Shown here: positions 46,969 to 58,744 of the stretch, one piece after another
Position numbering within the stretch: position 1 is the stretch's first letter
Layout of the letters: each line of letters begins with the position of its first letter
Source of the DNA: Sabethes cyaneus
Taxonomy: Eukaryota; Arthropoda; Insecta; Diptera; Culicidae
Length of the DNA: 64,000 nt
NCBI RefSeq assembly: GCF_943734655.1
Contig: NC_071355.1
Location: forward strand, 32,679,964 to 32,743,963
Direction: 5' to 3'
Notes under the pieces: generated by a model
The model's database searches: none
The model's input: the letters and a program-made list of their open reading frames with translations, nothing else
What the model was told of the DNA's origin: nothing
Program-made: the position numbers and the translations under genes

Positions 46969-48222
46969 CACAATGGGAAAAAACGAACTCGTAATCCCCA
47001 GTATCAGAAGCCGCTGGTTTGGAATCTCACAAGATACCTATTCTTATGTAAAAAAATGCAAGAAATCAATTGGTGATGGTTTCATTCTGCGCAAACTTAG
47101 GGAAGTGGTCCACTTTACCCTATTTTCCCCAAAAATCATGATAAAAACTAATTAAACAGTATAAACAGTTATTTGCCGCCCGTCAAACGAACTCTAATAG
47201 CTTCCAAATTTTGTCAAAACAACAGAAGAATCAAATCCCATCCATTCCATACTGTGCGGAATGCAGGCATAGTCCATTTTGCCCAATTCACCCCTAAATA
47301 CATAGTAAAACCTAATTAAAGCGATTAAAACTAATTCAAAGACAGGGGGATAGTACCAGTTTACTCGAAAGACATCTGGAGAGTTGTTTGTCATCGATTT
47401 AGTAGCGTGATGAATTCACAATCGGTCCGTTTTGCCTGATTCTCTCCTAGATCTACAAAAACACGTTCTTTTGCTGTTGCGTAAAAAATCGTAATTTTTA
47501 AACGATGGTGTCTTCGGAGAAGTTTATCAATATAATACAGCGCATCTTTTCAAACTATCAAGGTAATCTAATATTCATCTATCGGGGTGATACAAACTTT
47601 TGTTTTTTTGAATTCATCCAAAAAATTTTTTTTATTCAGAAAAATTATAGAACACACTAAAATTAGCTACTTTTCTGAATATAGTAACTATTTATCTTTT
47701 GCTAGTTGCGAGATATAATGATCTATTTAAAAAGTACACCTAAAAATCAATTCTATACAATAACTCCGCATCCAATTAATTTATTGCTTTCAACTGTTCT
47801 CCGAAGTTATTCAGTATGATAAAATACACATTTCTTTTGAAGGTTGTTTTTGCCTTTGAGTTAGTTTTAATTGCTTTAATTAAGTTATCTCTGAATATGG
47901 GGGTGAATTGGCAAAATTGACTATTCTTGCATTTCGCACAGTATGGAATGGATGGAATTTGATTCATCTGATGTTTTGACAAAAATTGGAAGCTATTAGA
48001 GTTCGTTTCATGGGCGGCATATAAGTTTTTATATTGTTTAATTAGCTTTTATCATGATTTTTGGGGAAAATAGGGAAAAATGGACCACTTCCTGAAGTCT
48101 GCGCAGGATGAAACCATCACCAATCGATTTCTCGCATTTTTTACATAAGAATAGGTATCTTGTAAGATAGCAAACCATCGGCTTCTAATACTTGGGATTA
48201 CGAGCTCGTTTTTGCCCATTGA
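46969..48222. mobile_element. Long foldback element A (arms about 370 bp)
   Basis: Arm 46969-47345 and arm 47865-48222 are inverted copies (about 85-90% identical by eye, with long shared runs such as agatacctattcttatgtaa and tggtgatggtttcat). The ends are CACAATGGG on the left and (T)CAATGGG on the right. The word gcgatg flanks both ends (46963-46968 and 48223-48228) as a possible target duplication. The core (about 47460-47860) is related to the core of the foldback element at 52289. No transposase frame. Confidence 0.85.
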
Positions 48223-51200
48223 GCGATGGAATAAAATTATCAGATGAATTTTTTTTGTAACCACAATAAAAATAATCGTGCTTCGGTTTAAGAATCAAAA
48301 AGATGCATTTTTTTATATTTTTTCTAGAAAATCATGAAGTTTTGACTTAACTAAATTAAAATTACAGAAATCAATTTTGTTTGCTTTAGAGGCTAGGAAA
48401 GTTGCAGTCGAGTATAGTTGCGGAAATATGATGGAGATACGTGGTGTTTTGTTTTTAACTGGAAGAAAATAGATGCTTCAGGCTCCTTTTATTCAAATTA
48501 AGTAGGAACCAACTTTTAATGACGAACCGAACTTGATCACCCCTAGACCCACCACCGTCCCTTTGAGCGCAACATTTTGTTGCGTACCGGCACGTCGCAG
48601 CTCTTTGCCAGCAGCAGCGCAGCGGCAGCGTTGGCAAAAGATCCGAGTCAATATGGCGTCGCACTGATTGGCGATGGAAAAAGTTTTCCCTTTTCGTAGA
48701 AAATGCCAGCGGCGAAACTGTGCAACGGATTTACCCCCGCCCACCCAAAGCGGGAGTCCTTTTGCTATGCTCAACGGAACAGAAGACGGAACACAGTGAG
48801 AGTGCATCCGTCAGTAATTTGCCGGGTCATGGCGTCCAAATGCAAGCATGAGCATGAGAACATGAGAACATAAGCTGGCGGGAAGAAGAAGAAAAAAACA
48901 ATTAAAACTTGAGAAATTATTAAAACCACACAAGATTGCGATCAAATGACTTTCGGGACGAATACGCGCGCGCGGCACATATGTCAGCAGAGGAAAAGTT
49001 TTCCCCGTGTCGGTGCATTCCCGCGCGCGGTACCATTCATGGACACATGCGAAAGTGCAATGCTAGTGCTAGCCTAGTACCGGCACTCAAGGTTGCCCCG
49101 TTTCCATCGCTGAATGCATCAAATTACCGTTTGGCGGAAAGTTTAGCCAGTGCAAAATGTACTAAAAAAATACTTTGGAAATTCGTTACGGTTAGGTACA
49201 AGTTTGGTTTCTTTTTTTTTCATTAACGCACAGACAAACTGTAATCCGGACTGATTGGAAAGTAATTTTAAAGTTTGATGAATTTTTCCCATCATCATCA
49301 TCATCATCGAATCGGTAGGAAGAGTCGTGTTGAGCGAGAATCATTTCTGTTCAGATTTGTACTCCGGCGAATGTAATATAGTCGCCTAATGAAAAGATTT
49401 ATTGAGCTCTGCCGCATCCGAACATTATTCGGTCTTAATTCGAATAATAATTTCACTTTTTATCACAGCAAATTTACGCTAACAATGCTGCACTTTCTCT
49501 ATTACCAATAGGCTACTTGCAGCGATCACCCCCGATGACGTCTGACTCACGCCAATCAGCGAGGTTCACCGGTGTAAACCATAAAACATACTCTATGTTA
49601 CGAGATTCACATAAACTTAAAGCAGAAGCCATCCACCAAGCCGGGGGGAAAGCGGGGAGGAAGCCCGATTTCATGATACTCGCTACTGGTCAGCGGCTTA
49701 GGTTGATCGATATTCAATCTGAGCTCGAACGGTGCTGAGGTTCGAACTGGCGACCACCAATTAATAGTCTTTCGCGCACAGCAGAGACGCACTGCTTGCT
49801 CCGTGAGGATTTAGCTGAACATTATCATTAGCCGGACCGGCTGTAATTAGCCTTGCCTGCCTGGCCGAGTGTAAGTTCCGAGATTTTTTTTGTCGCCCCG
49901 CGCCGATTGCCCTGCTTGGTTGCTTCTTGCTCGCTTCGAATGATCGTCGCAGAGCCGAGCGAACGGGCGGTGGCCGGATAGCCGGACGGGGTGAAAACGT
50001 TCCCACGCACGCATTTCCAACTGCCACTCGATCACTCGGCATACGGTGCAGCAGCAGCCGCACCGTCGTAGCCGAACTTGCTATGCAACCTGTGAACCGT
50101 ATGAGCGAACGAATCAGTGTGACTTGGAGATCCTCGCGAGTATTTTCGCTTCTTATTTTTCGCCACCTCGAATACGCCCCGTTCGTTCGATGCCGGGTGA
50201 GAATGTGTGCATGTGTGCTCGTGTGTATGTGTGACTTTTTTCGGTCCGGTCCGGTCCCAGTTCAACGCCGATAAACTGTCGTTCTCATGTAGTCCGGATG
50301 AGCCTCTTCAGCCCATCAGGAAGGGGCCTGCTTGCATGCAGGCGATCATATTCATTGACGGTTCTGTGCCGACCGGCCGGAGAATTTGTTTCGAACACGG
50401 CAGCAACCGGGCGGCAAACGGTGATTCAGCGGACTCGTTCAGGGATTCGTGATTGGATAGTTTTTGTTGATTATTGGCAAATGATTTTTTTCTGGTCTTC
50501 TGCCCCAAACTAACCGCGGGGAACAAAATTGGGTTTATGAATGAAGCCGGCCCGGTCTCTTTGGTTGGCTTAGAAGAGACCAGCACCAGATCGAGGATAA
50601 TATTTGGGGAATAATTTCATGTTTATGGCATGTCTTGCTAATTTTTCGGTTATTGCTGTATGAACCTTTTTGGTTCTCGTGAGAATTAACCGCACGAGGA
50701 ATCGGAATAGCAACAAATTATGCGATGTGACTCACCAGTAAAGTGATATTTTACTAAGTACTATAATATTACTAATTTTAGTAGCAAATAACACCAATTT
50801 GGCCTCATTCCGTAAAACTTTCTCACCAAACTGGGGAGCGTCTTCAATATTTTTGGACTAACCTCAAAGCATGGAGGAAACATCCGAACAGCCCTCATAA
50901 ATTTCATCGATGTCACGGGAAAAAACTCGTCCTGTAGCGTGGCATCAATAATATTCCAAGCAAAACCGTACCAAAACTGTTTGAAATATATGCACATAAA
51001 TCAAGACATGGCGGATTTTACTGTCCAACAAAGGTTGCAGTGCAGTCCCTGTGCTCGGAGCACCCCCGTAAAATCACGGTAGCCACTGCGTCGTCACCAG
51101 CAAACAGCAGCACCAGCGGTGCCACGGCGCAAGGAAACAGAACACCGAAACTAATACCGTAACACCGACCAGCAGCACATTATTAATTCATTAAAACATG

Positions 51201-51329
51201 ACACGAAACTGTCTTTCGCAGCTCGATCCCTCGCAGTGCTCCGGCACAGGTAGGTTCAGGTCCAGGTTCAGCCCACGTCGCACCGCGACCGATATACCAC
51301 AGCAACAAACCGTTTCCCTCTGCTGTATC

Positions 51330-51367
<38 letters not shown>

Positions 51368-52288
51368 CCTGTAAGGGGAGAACCAATCTCCGCCGGCTAC
51401 CTATCCGGGGCCAACCGTGGCCGTTAAATGGTCTACCGCCACCTACACCGTCGCGTCAGTCAGTCGTTTGCCTCCAGAGAATATCACGCCGCATATCGGA
51501 CCATCCCCTTTTTTTCTATCGTTCCACAGCTCGACTGCAAGCCCCCGGCCCGGCCCGACCCGGCCCGGCCAGCCGGTCGATGCAAAATTGCATCCACGGA
51601 AAACTACACCGCCGAAGTCACACACAGGGAGGATGATTCGTAGGAAGCAAGTTTTACACCTTTTCCTTGCGAGGTGAAATTTGCGGTTTGCTCCAAAAAG
51701 TTCGTAACGGAACTGGTTTGGTCTGTAGTGTCTAGTTATTATGTTTCCTTGTGGCTGCGGGTCGGCCACAGACAACGGTTAGTGCCTGGTGAGTGCCGTG
51801 AGGGGCTGGATGGATTCGCTGACCCTGTCGTGTGAGAGCCAATTAATCAGATAAGCACCAGTCTGCTCTCGTGCGATACAACGTTTAGCTAAGCTTAGGG
51901 AGATTCGGAAAAAAAATCTAACATACCTACATTGAACGCTTCATTCAAGTTTATGGAAAACTTTTCCAGAAAATATTAGATTCAATGGATTCGAAGCCAG
52001 AACCGATATCAAAGTGGTATTTTAAGAAAATCAGACCTTGTTAAATTGTGAAAAATCATGTCAAAACGACCTATAGCACGAATTCATCGGAATCTTGCAT
52101 ATTCTGGGCGATCTGAAGTTAACTAAGCTCGAAATATTTGTGCAGTCACAGTAGATCTCGTCGTGGATGATGTCCATAGGAGCGTTTACTACTCTGCATA
52201 CTACTGCATACTACTCCGTGCTACGGTTTAAAAAACGCAGCGAGAAACTGAATTCTCGCCGAAACTGCACCGCTAATTGTAGACAGTG
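48223..52288. other. Intergenic sequence with GC-rich islands (48.5-51.8 kb)
   Basis: No gene was recognised. Parts at about 48,540-49,130, 49,500-50,600 and 51,050-51,850 are GC-richer and without obvious transposons, with a CAA run at 51329-51369 and CpG-containing words. They could hold regulatory DNA or small exons of a gene that I cannot identify. The ORF at 50761-50997 (minus) is composition-wise protein-like but not recognised. Confidence 0.35.
51329..51369. repeat. (CAA)n microsatellite
   Basis: About 13-14 CAA triplets in a row. Confidence 0.95.
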
Positions 52289-53791
52289 CACTATGGGCCA
52301 GAAATTAAAATTTCGGGACACATATATTTGCGGTGAAACGGCATGTCTCAGCTCAATGTGGTCTTCGGTAACTTTTTGAATGAAAAAATGATGAATCTTT
52401 TGAAGGGGTCGTCCAATATTTAGGTGTTACTTTAACAACAATTTAAGTAATAACTTTTTGAGTACATTTTTTTCGCCTTTTTGGTTTTAAAATATTAAAG
52501 ATAAACCGATTTCAAGTATTTTTACATAAGATATCAAACTTCTACCTTTTACCCATTTTCAGCAATAGACCTTTGTTTATAAACGACCCCTCAAATCACA
52601 TTCCTTCTTGTAACATGTTTATTTCAACAGACAGCTCAATGTGATGTTCTAGACAACATTTTACACATAAAAGAGGAATATTTTTGCTGAAGACTGTTTT
52701 GCTTTTTCTGTATTAATTAATAAGATATGACTGTTTTTAGGTTAAAAACCGTGTGATGAAAAATGTGTATTTTTTCAAGGGTGGTGTCTTCGGAGAAGTA
52801 AAATAATAAAATATAGCGCATCTTCCTGCACTACTAGGGTGACCATGGCTTGACCTATTCGGGTGATACAAAATTTTATTTTCTTAAAAAATTAAAAAAA
52901 AAAATTTTTTTCTCCAAAAGTTGCAGAAAATCTTAAAATAAGCAACTTTGCTTAATAAAGTAACTATCTATCTGTTACCGGTTACGAAATATAATAATGT
53001 GTTAAAAAAGAGTACTTAAACATCAATTACACTTAATAACTTTGCACACGATTATTTAATTGCTTTCAAATGTTCTACAAAGGTATTTAGTATATTGAAA
53101 TACATATTTTCTGTGAAGACTGTTTGACGCTAAGACGCATATTTATTAAGTTATAAAATGTATGAAAAAAAATCCGCACTATTCCCAGGCATTCCCAGCC
53201 ATGGTATTCTCAGGTATTCTCTGAAATACACATTTGGGCAGATAGCTTTAATAATTTCCTACAAATTGGTATGCAAACTAATTGCAGATACTTGCAGATG
53301 GCTAAGATATTCGGATTTTTCATCAGACGGTTTTTAACCTAAAATCAGTTATATCTTATTAATTGATGCATATAAAGCTAAACAGTCTTCAACAAAAATA
53401 TTCCTCTTTAATGTGCAAAATATTTTCTAGAACATCACATTGAGCTGTCTGTTGAAATAAACATGTTACAAGAAGAAATGTAATTTGAGGGGTCGTTTAT
53501 AAACAAAGGTCTATTGCTGAAAATGGGTAAAAGGTAGAAGTTTCATATCTTCAGAAAAATTACTTGAAATTGGTTTATCTTTAATATTTTGAAACCAAAA
53601 AGATGAAAAAAAGTTTACTCAAAAAGTTATTACTTTAATTGTTGTTTAAGTAACGCTTAAATATTGGACGACCCCTTCAAAATATGCATCAATTTTTTAT
53701 TCAAAAAGTTGCCGAAGACCACATTAAACTGAGACATGCCGTTCAACCGCAAATATTTTTGTCCCGAAATTTTAATTTCTGGCCCATAGTG
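52289..53791. mobile_element. Long foldback element B (arms about 470 bp)
   Basis: The left arm from 52289 (CACTATGGGCCAGAAATTAA) and the right arm ending at 53791 are inverted copies over about 470 bp, with long identical runs (for example acctttgtttataaacgacc). The 5-bp word cagtg flanks both ends (52284-52288 and 53792-53796). The core (about 52770-53160) contains gtgtcttcggagaagt, agcgcatctt and gggtgatacaaa in the same order as the core of element A. No ORF of note. Confidence 0.88.
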
Positions 53792-53796
53792 CAGTG

Positions 53797-54590
53797 ATGC
53801 CACCGTTGTTTGATAATTGCCTAGAATTTTTCAATATGTCGAAACTTCAAATAATTTGGAGGGTTCATCTTTTTTGAGACGAAATCCCCTACTAGCACGG
53901 TTGTTGCAAAGCTGTTGTGGCAACCGATATATGACTAATTTTAGTTGTAATCCAGTTGCTTCAATCAAAAGTACCTAAAGTGTGCTACTTGGGTCGACAT
54001 TATTAGCTGCATACCACTCTACTACCACTTTAGAGTAGTGACAGCTAACTAAATGAACGAATGAATTACGAATGAATGGCAAAATTCATTTCTTCAAGCA
54101 TTCTTTCATATATAAACTTGATGTCATCGTTGAGGAAGTGATTAAAGACTCAGTCTTTTGTCCATAGATACATTCTTCTTACCAGATCAAACCCTTATTT
54201 AGAAACTAGTTGAGCCCGAATCTTACGATCCGGAAAATATAAATGTCTGTTCAGAATTCCAAAAACTGCGGATACATTCCATTGGCCAGTGTTTGCGAAG
54301 ATCTTTAACGTTTGTATTAGTTCTTTGAGTTCTTATAGTGCATAATATAGCGCTAAGATGTTGTATATAAAAGAGTGATAGCCGGAAACAGAAACAAATA
54401 GTTTTTATGGTCGTATTAGATTTTATTTAACTGAATAAAAACTTCTGGGTGTTTGCAACATTTATATAATCTGATTAGAGTAAAATGTTCCTTGGAAAAT
54501 TCTTGATCGTTTGCTGTCATTAACTCATTTTTAAAAATTGTGCGACTTGGTCTGTTCTGATTTAACACCGACCATATGATATCACGACAA
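53797..54590. other. Intergenic sequence, nothing recognised
   Basis: An AT-rich stretch. No gene or structured repeat was recognised. Confidence 0.4.
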
Positions 54591-54591
54591 G

Positions 54592-55520
54592 CAATCGAGT
54601 TGAGCAGGCGAGTCGAGCAGTCGAATCAAGCAATCGAGTTAAGCAGTTGAGTTGAGCATTCGAGTCGAACAGTCAAGTCGAGCAGTCAAATCGAGCAGTC
54701 GAGTCGAGCAGTCTAGTCGAGCAGTCTAGCCGAGCAGTTAAATCAAGCTGTTCAGTCAAGCAGTCCGGTTGAGCAGTCCTGTCGAACAGTGCTGTCGACC
54801 AGTTAAGTCGAGTAGTCCAGTCCACCAGTTGAATCGAGCAGTCAAATCGAGCAGTAAAATCGAGCAGTCAAATCGAGCAGTCAAATCGAGCAGTCAAATC
54901 GAGCAGTCTAGTCGAACAGTTAAATCAAGCTGTTCAGTTAAGCCGAGCAGTTGAGTCGAGCAGTCGGGTTGGGCAGTTGAACCGAGCAGTCGAGTCCAGC
55001 AGTTTAGTCGAGCAATCTAGTCGAGTAGTTAAGTCGAGTAGTCCAGTCGAGCAGTTGAATCGAATAATCTATTCGCGCAATTGATTCAAGTAGTCTAGTC
55101 GAGCAGTCGGGTTGAGTGGCTAAGTCGAGCAGTCTAGTCGAGCTGTTGAATCAAGCTGTCAGTTGAATCGAGCAATCAAATCGAGTAGTCTAATCGAGCA
55201 GTGGAATCAAGCAGTTGAATCGAGCAGTTGAGTCGAGCATCGAATCGAACAGTTGAGTCGAGCAGATAAATCATGCTGTCCAGTCAAGTAGTCCAGTCGA
55301 GCAGTTCAATCGTGCAGTTAAGTCGAGTTGTTCAGTCAAGCAGTCAAGTCGATCTGTCCAATCAAGCAGTTGAGTCGAGCAGACGAATCGAACAGTTCAG
55401 CCGAGCAGATCAGTTAAGCAGTCCAGTCGAGCAATCAAATCGAGCAGCCTAATCGACCAGTCCGGTCAAGCAGTCTAGTCAACCAGTTGAGCAATCGAGC
55501 AGTCCAGCAGTCGACCAGTG
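54592..55520. repeat. 13-bp minisatellite, about 71 units (consensus CAGTCGAGTCGAG)
   Basis: Successive 13-base units such as cagtcgaatcaag, cagtcaaatcgag and cagtctagtcgag fill about 930 bases with high unit divergence. A locally more homogeneous block lies near 54838-54910. The 13-base period is not a multiple of three, so the short ORF through it is not a gene. Confidence 0.93.
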
Positions 55521-55560
55521 AGATGACTGAGAATACAACCCATTGCTACGAAAGCAAGTC

Positions 55561-55652
55561 GTCCTGTCAGGGACCTGTTTTCAGTTACCGATAAGCCTCT
55601 TATGACGTCCTGTCAAAGGCCTGGTTTTCGGTAAAGACATAAGCCTCTTATA
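55561..55652 (+). repeat. Two-copy direct repeat of about 46 bp
   Basis: gtcctgtcagggacctgttt... at 55561 and gtcctgtcaaaggcctggtt... at 55607 are near copies, each ending in ataagcctcttat. The function is unknown. It lies between the minisatellite and the candidate exon at 55689. Confidence 0.7.
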
Positions 55653-55688
55653 TAAATAGATTATCTGCAAACACGAACTTATACTTAC

Positions 55689-55803
55689 CTGGCACATCGC
55701 CACGCCCTGTTGCAATATAAAATTTTTGGCCGGCAAGTTGGTTGAAATTCATTTTCTCGTAGATTCCCATCAAAATATATCCATTGAATTGCGACAAAAC
55801 TGG
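55689..55803 (-). other. Candidate 115-bp coding exon (minus strand)
   Basis: On the minus strand a branch-like CTAAG and a pyrimidine-rich end GTTTGTTCTAG precede 55803, and an ideal donor CCAG followed by GTAAGTAT follows 55689. One frame is open throughout (38 codons plus one base) and reads PVLSQFNGYILMGIYEKMNF, then NQLAGQKFYIATGRGDVP. A second frame is also open. The protein is not recognised and no partner exon was found. The gene could be large-introned or the exon could belong to a mobile element. Confidence 0.3.
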
Positions 55804-55807
55804 CTAG

Positions 55808-56405
55808 AACAAACGCTTAGCACGCGTCTTGGTTACCAACTTCTGTTTAAAGTGCCGATTCGGATGTTTACTGGCACTTTAAGCTCTAAAGCCTTCTAGA
55901 GCGAGAATATTCCGCGTAGTTTGATACACTGAAAAAACTTTTCGTATAGTTTCTATGTGTCCCACATATAGATTTTTGCAATGTGCTCAGTAATTGATCT
56001 TTATGTGCAAGCGAAAAATTAGCACATACTATTCATACGCGTATAATTTTTATGTGTATTTCTGGGAGGATTTTGTTTATATGCGGCTCATGATAATCAT
56101 ATGGAATTTCATATGGAAATTTACTATTAGTTATGTGCAGAATATTTTGAGTGTAGTTGGCATCATACCTTCTAGCCGCATCCCGGATGGAGATGCCGGG
56201 ATTGGACTTACGCTTTCAATACCTTCCGTATAAGTTTTCGGTCCCTTGTTCCTGTTTTCTTGGCAGTTCTTTATCACCTTTCCGCACCACGGAGCTCCCG
56301 CAGACCGTTATTATCAAAAACAATGCTCCATGAAATCGGACCTCACTAGTCGATTCGTGAGGTTGTACTGCATCTCTGGTGAAATTTTCAAAATCCTCCT
56401 ACGGC
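55808..56405. other. Intergenic sequence, nothing recognised
   Basis: A short hairpin (taaagtgcc ... ggcacttta, 55849-55882) is present. No gene was recognised. Confidence 0.4.
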
Positions 56406-57612
56406 GGAAATTTGAGTTACGCCCTTTTAAGTGCCGTAAGTACTAAAAGCAATGTAAAAACAACAAAACACTCATTGAAAATCACGTGTTAAACCATCAG
56501 TTCACGAAAAAATTTGAAGAAAATGCTTTACACATTTCAGATACAACATTACATGATCTTTACAGCTGCTGGTAAGTCTAGTTTGAAAATTTAAAGGGCG
56601 TAAGTGCATTTTATTGAATACCTAATATGTTAAAGGTATAAATTCGATTATTATTAATGTTAGTTAGTTCCGTATAGAAAAGAATAATATAATTTGTTAA
56701 ATTTCACCTTCTGCTTAGGACGTATACTAGTTATAGTCATATTCTACTAATTGAATTGTTCCAGTAAAAGGCCTATTTCAATTATACTTCACTTTAGTAG
56801 TCAAATCAAAACGTTATATTAATCATCCAGTTTAGTTTATTGGGAGATTAGCCCAAAATTAAACGCGATCTGAAGAAAACACCGCGTTTGCAGTGAACAA
56901 CGCACTAAAACTGCTATAAACAAACGTGTTGTTCTTGTAATGGGTTATCAAGCAACTGAACCTTTATGATTTCTGTGTAATTTGTGCTATTAATCATAAA
57001 ATCGACCCAGCAATCAGGAAAGAGAATTTCATTTTTGATAGTCTTCTGATTTCTGACATGGCTCTGGTACACCCACATATTAGCCCGATCTTTATCTACT
57101 TTTCCTACTACTTTGAAAATCACGTTCACGATACTAAGTGATGGAGGAACAGCGCTAGGTATACTAACAGTGCTTTCCTATACTGAAACAAAATACCAGC
57201 ACTTATTACGTGTTTATTCTGAAGAAATCCGCACTCAGCCAGACATGCATTGTTATGGTTTTGAAAATTGATTGGATTGTTTAATTGAACAATTCAATTT
57301 ATAGGTTATGAACACTGGCACTAGTACACTTACTACAAGGTGAAATTTGATAAATTTTATTGTTCTTTTCTATATAGAACTGATTAACGTTAATGGTAGT
57401 CGAATTTATACATTTAAACTATCAGATATTTAATAAAATGTACTTACGCCCCTTAAACTTTCAAATAAGGCTTACCAGCAGCTGTAAAGATCTTGAAATG
57501 TTGTATCTGAAATGTGAACTGATGGTTTAACATGTGGTTTTCAATGAGTGTTTTGTTGTTTTTACATTGCTTTTAGTACTTACGCACTTAAAAGGGCGTA
57601 ACACAAATTTTC
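56406..57612. mobile_element. Long foldback element C (arms about 200 bp)
   Basis: The left end gaaatttgagttacgccctt (56407) and the right end, in reverse complement gaaaatttgtgttacgccct, start arms that pair over about 200 bp, including aagtactaaaagcaatgtaa and the inner gcccttttaa/aagggcgtaa words. The core of about 0.8 kb is unrelated by eye to elements A and B. It holds no recognisable transposase, so it is probably non-autonomous. Confidence 0.82.
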
Positions 57613-58145
57613 AGTGTTTGTGCAAGATTTTTTCACGTCGTTCGAGTTCTATTCTGTGCTGCTCCGCAACGTGGTGCGATATTTTGACGAAACTTGCATC
57701 AGTTGTTCTTCATAAATATGTAAACAAAGTTATATCAAATTTTTCCAGTTCCTACCATAACGGTGACGTACGGTGATCTTGCGAAGCTAAAGAAAAGAAG
57801 CAGGAGAGCTTGGAAAAAGCATCGTAGATATGGTGTATAGCCTATCAAGCAGCTCCAAAAAACCTATGCAAAGGCCAGCTACTGGCCCTGGGGGGAAAAG
57901 TGGGTTCGAATGTGGTTATAATTGGCTTCCCCTATTGCTTGCTTCGATCCACGGATTCTCAAGCATGACTAAAGGAAAATAAGTAATACAAACTTAAAAA
58001 GTGTCCCACATGAAATAGGACCACGGAAGAAACGCTGTAGAAAATTACCCTTTGAGTATTTTCCCTTGAAAATTAAGCTAGAAGTAGTTTAAAGTGTATT
58101 GCTTACACTGTATTTTTACGCTGTCAGTTTTTGAAAATTGTAAAA
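57613..58145. other. Intergenic sequence, nothing recognised
   Basis: No gene, tandem repeat or inverted repeat was recognised. Confidence 0.4.
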
Positions 58146-58735
58146 ATGGTGTCACCCGACCAGGAACGTCGCGAATTGATTTTGCGTAAGCACCTGGAAA
58201 ATCCTCAACGATCTTATCGGGACATCGGAAAACAACTCTGAATCATACACTCAACTGTGAGTGGTGTGGATAAACGTTATTACGAAACTCTGAGCATCGA
58301 ATGGAAGGAGAAATGCGGTCAAAATGGGTGTTCTATTAGTGATTAACACCACAAGCGTGTCATGAAAGCTTTTAAGCGGAATACCAATGTTTCGGTCGGG
58401 CCAAAAAGTTGAATCTGTCCAAGTCTTCATTCAGAGAGCCAAGGACCGGGAGGAATTGCATACGTACAAAGTGCAGAAGGCTCCAAATCGTGACTAACCG
58501 CAAAATACGATGGGAAAGTCACGGGCCCGGAAACGGTATACCCAGATGCTGACGAAGCCTCATTGTCTCATCATGGATGGTGAAACTTATGTCAAGGCGG
58601 ATTTTCGGCAGCTTCCAAGGCTACTGAACTTCACAGCCCAGCACCATTTTGATGTTCCGGAGGAAGTAAGGATGCAGAAACTTTCAAAATTTACCAAGAA
58701 ATACATAGCACGACAAATTACATCACCTTGATAGC
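58146..58735 (+). pseudogene. Mariner-like (ITmD37-type) transposase pseudogene
   Basis: ATG at 58146 starts SPDQERRELILRKHLENPQR and then SYRDIGKQL, stopped by a premature TGA. Further frames continue STVSGVDKRYYETL, then NTNVSVGP, KAPNRD and, at 58510, GKSRARKRYTQMLTKPHCLI followed by MDGETYVKADFRQLP. The helix-turn-helix N-terminus and the LIMDxETYVKADF catalytic block are typical of mosquito ITmD37-type mariners. The usual MDDETY is MDGETY. The C-terminal half with the remaining catalytic residues is absent. Stops and frameshifts make it dead. Confidence 0.82.
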
Positions 58736-58744
58736 ATAAGACAT

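Noticed and set aside
54769..54954. 61-codon ORF rich in KSS repeats
   Set aside because: It lies wholly inside the 13-bp minisatellite.
55679..55735. U1 snRNA-like sequence (atacttacctggc, with an AATTTTTGG Sm-like site 40 bases on)
   Set aside because: The U1 5' end is complementary to the 5' splice site, so the match is explained more simply as the reverse complement of the consensus donor CCAG/GTAAGTAT. The middle of U1 and a 3' stem are absent.
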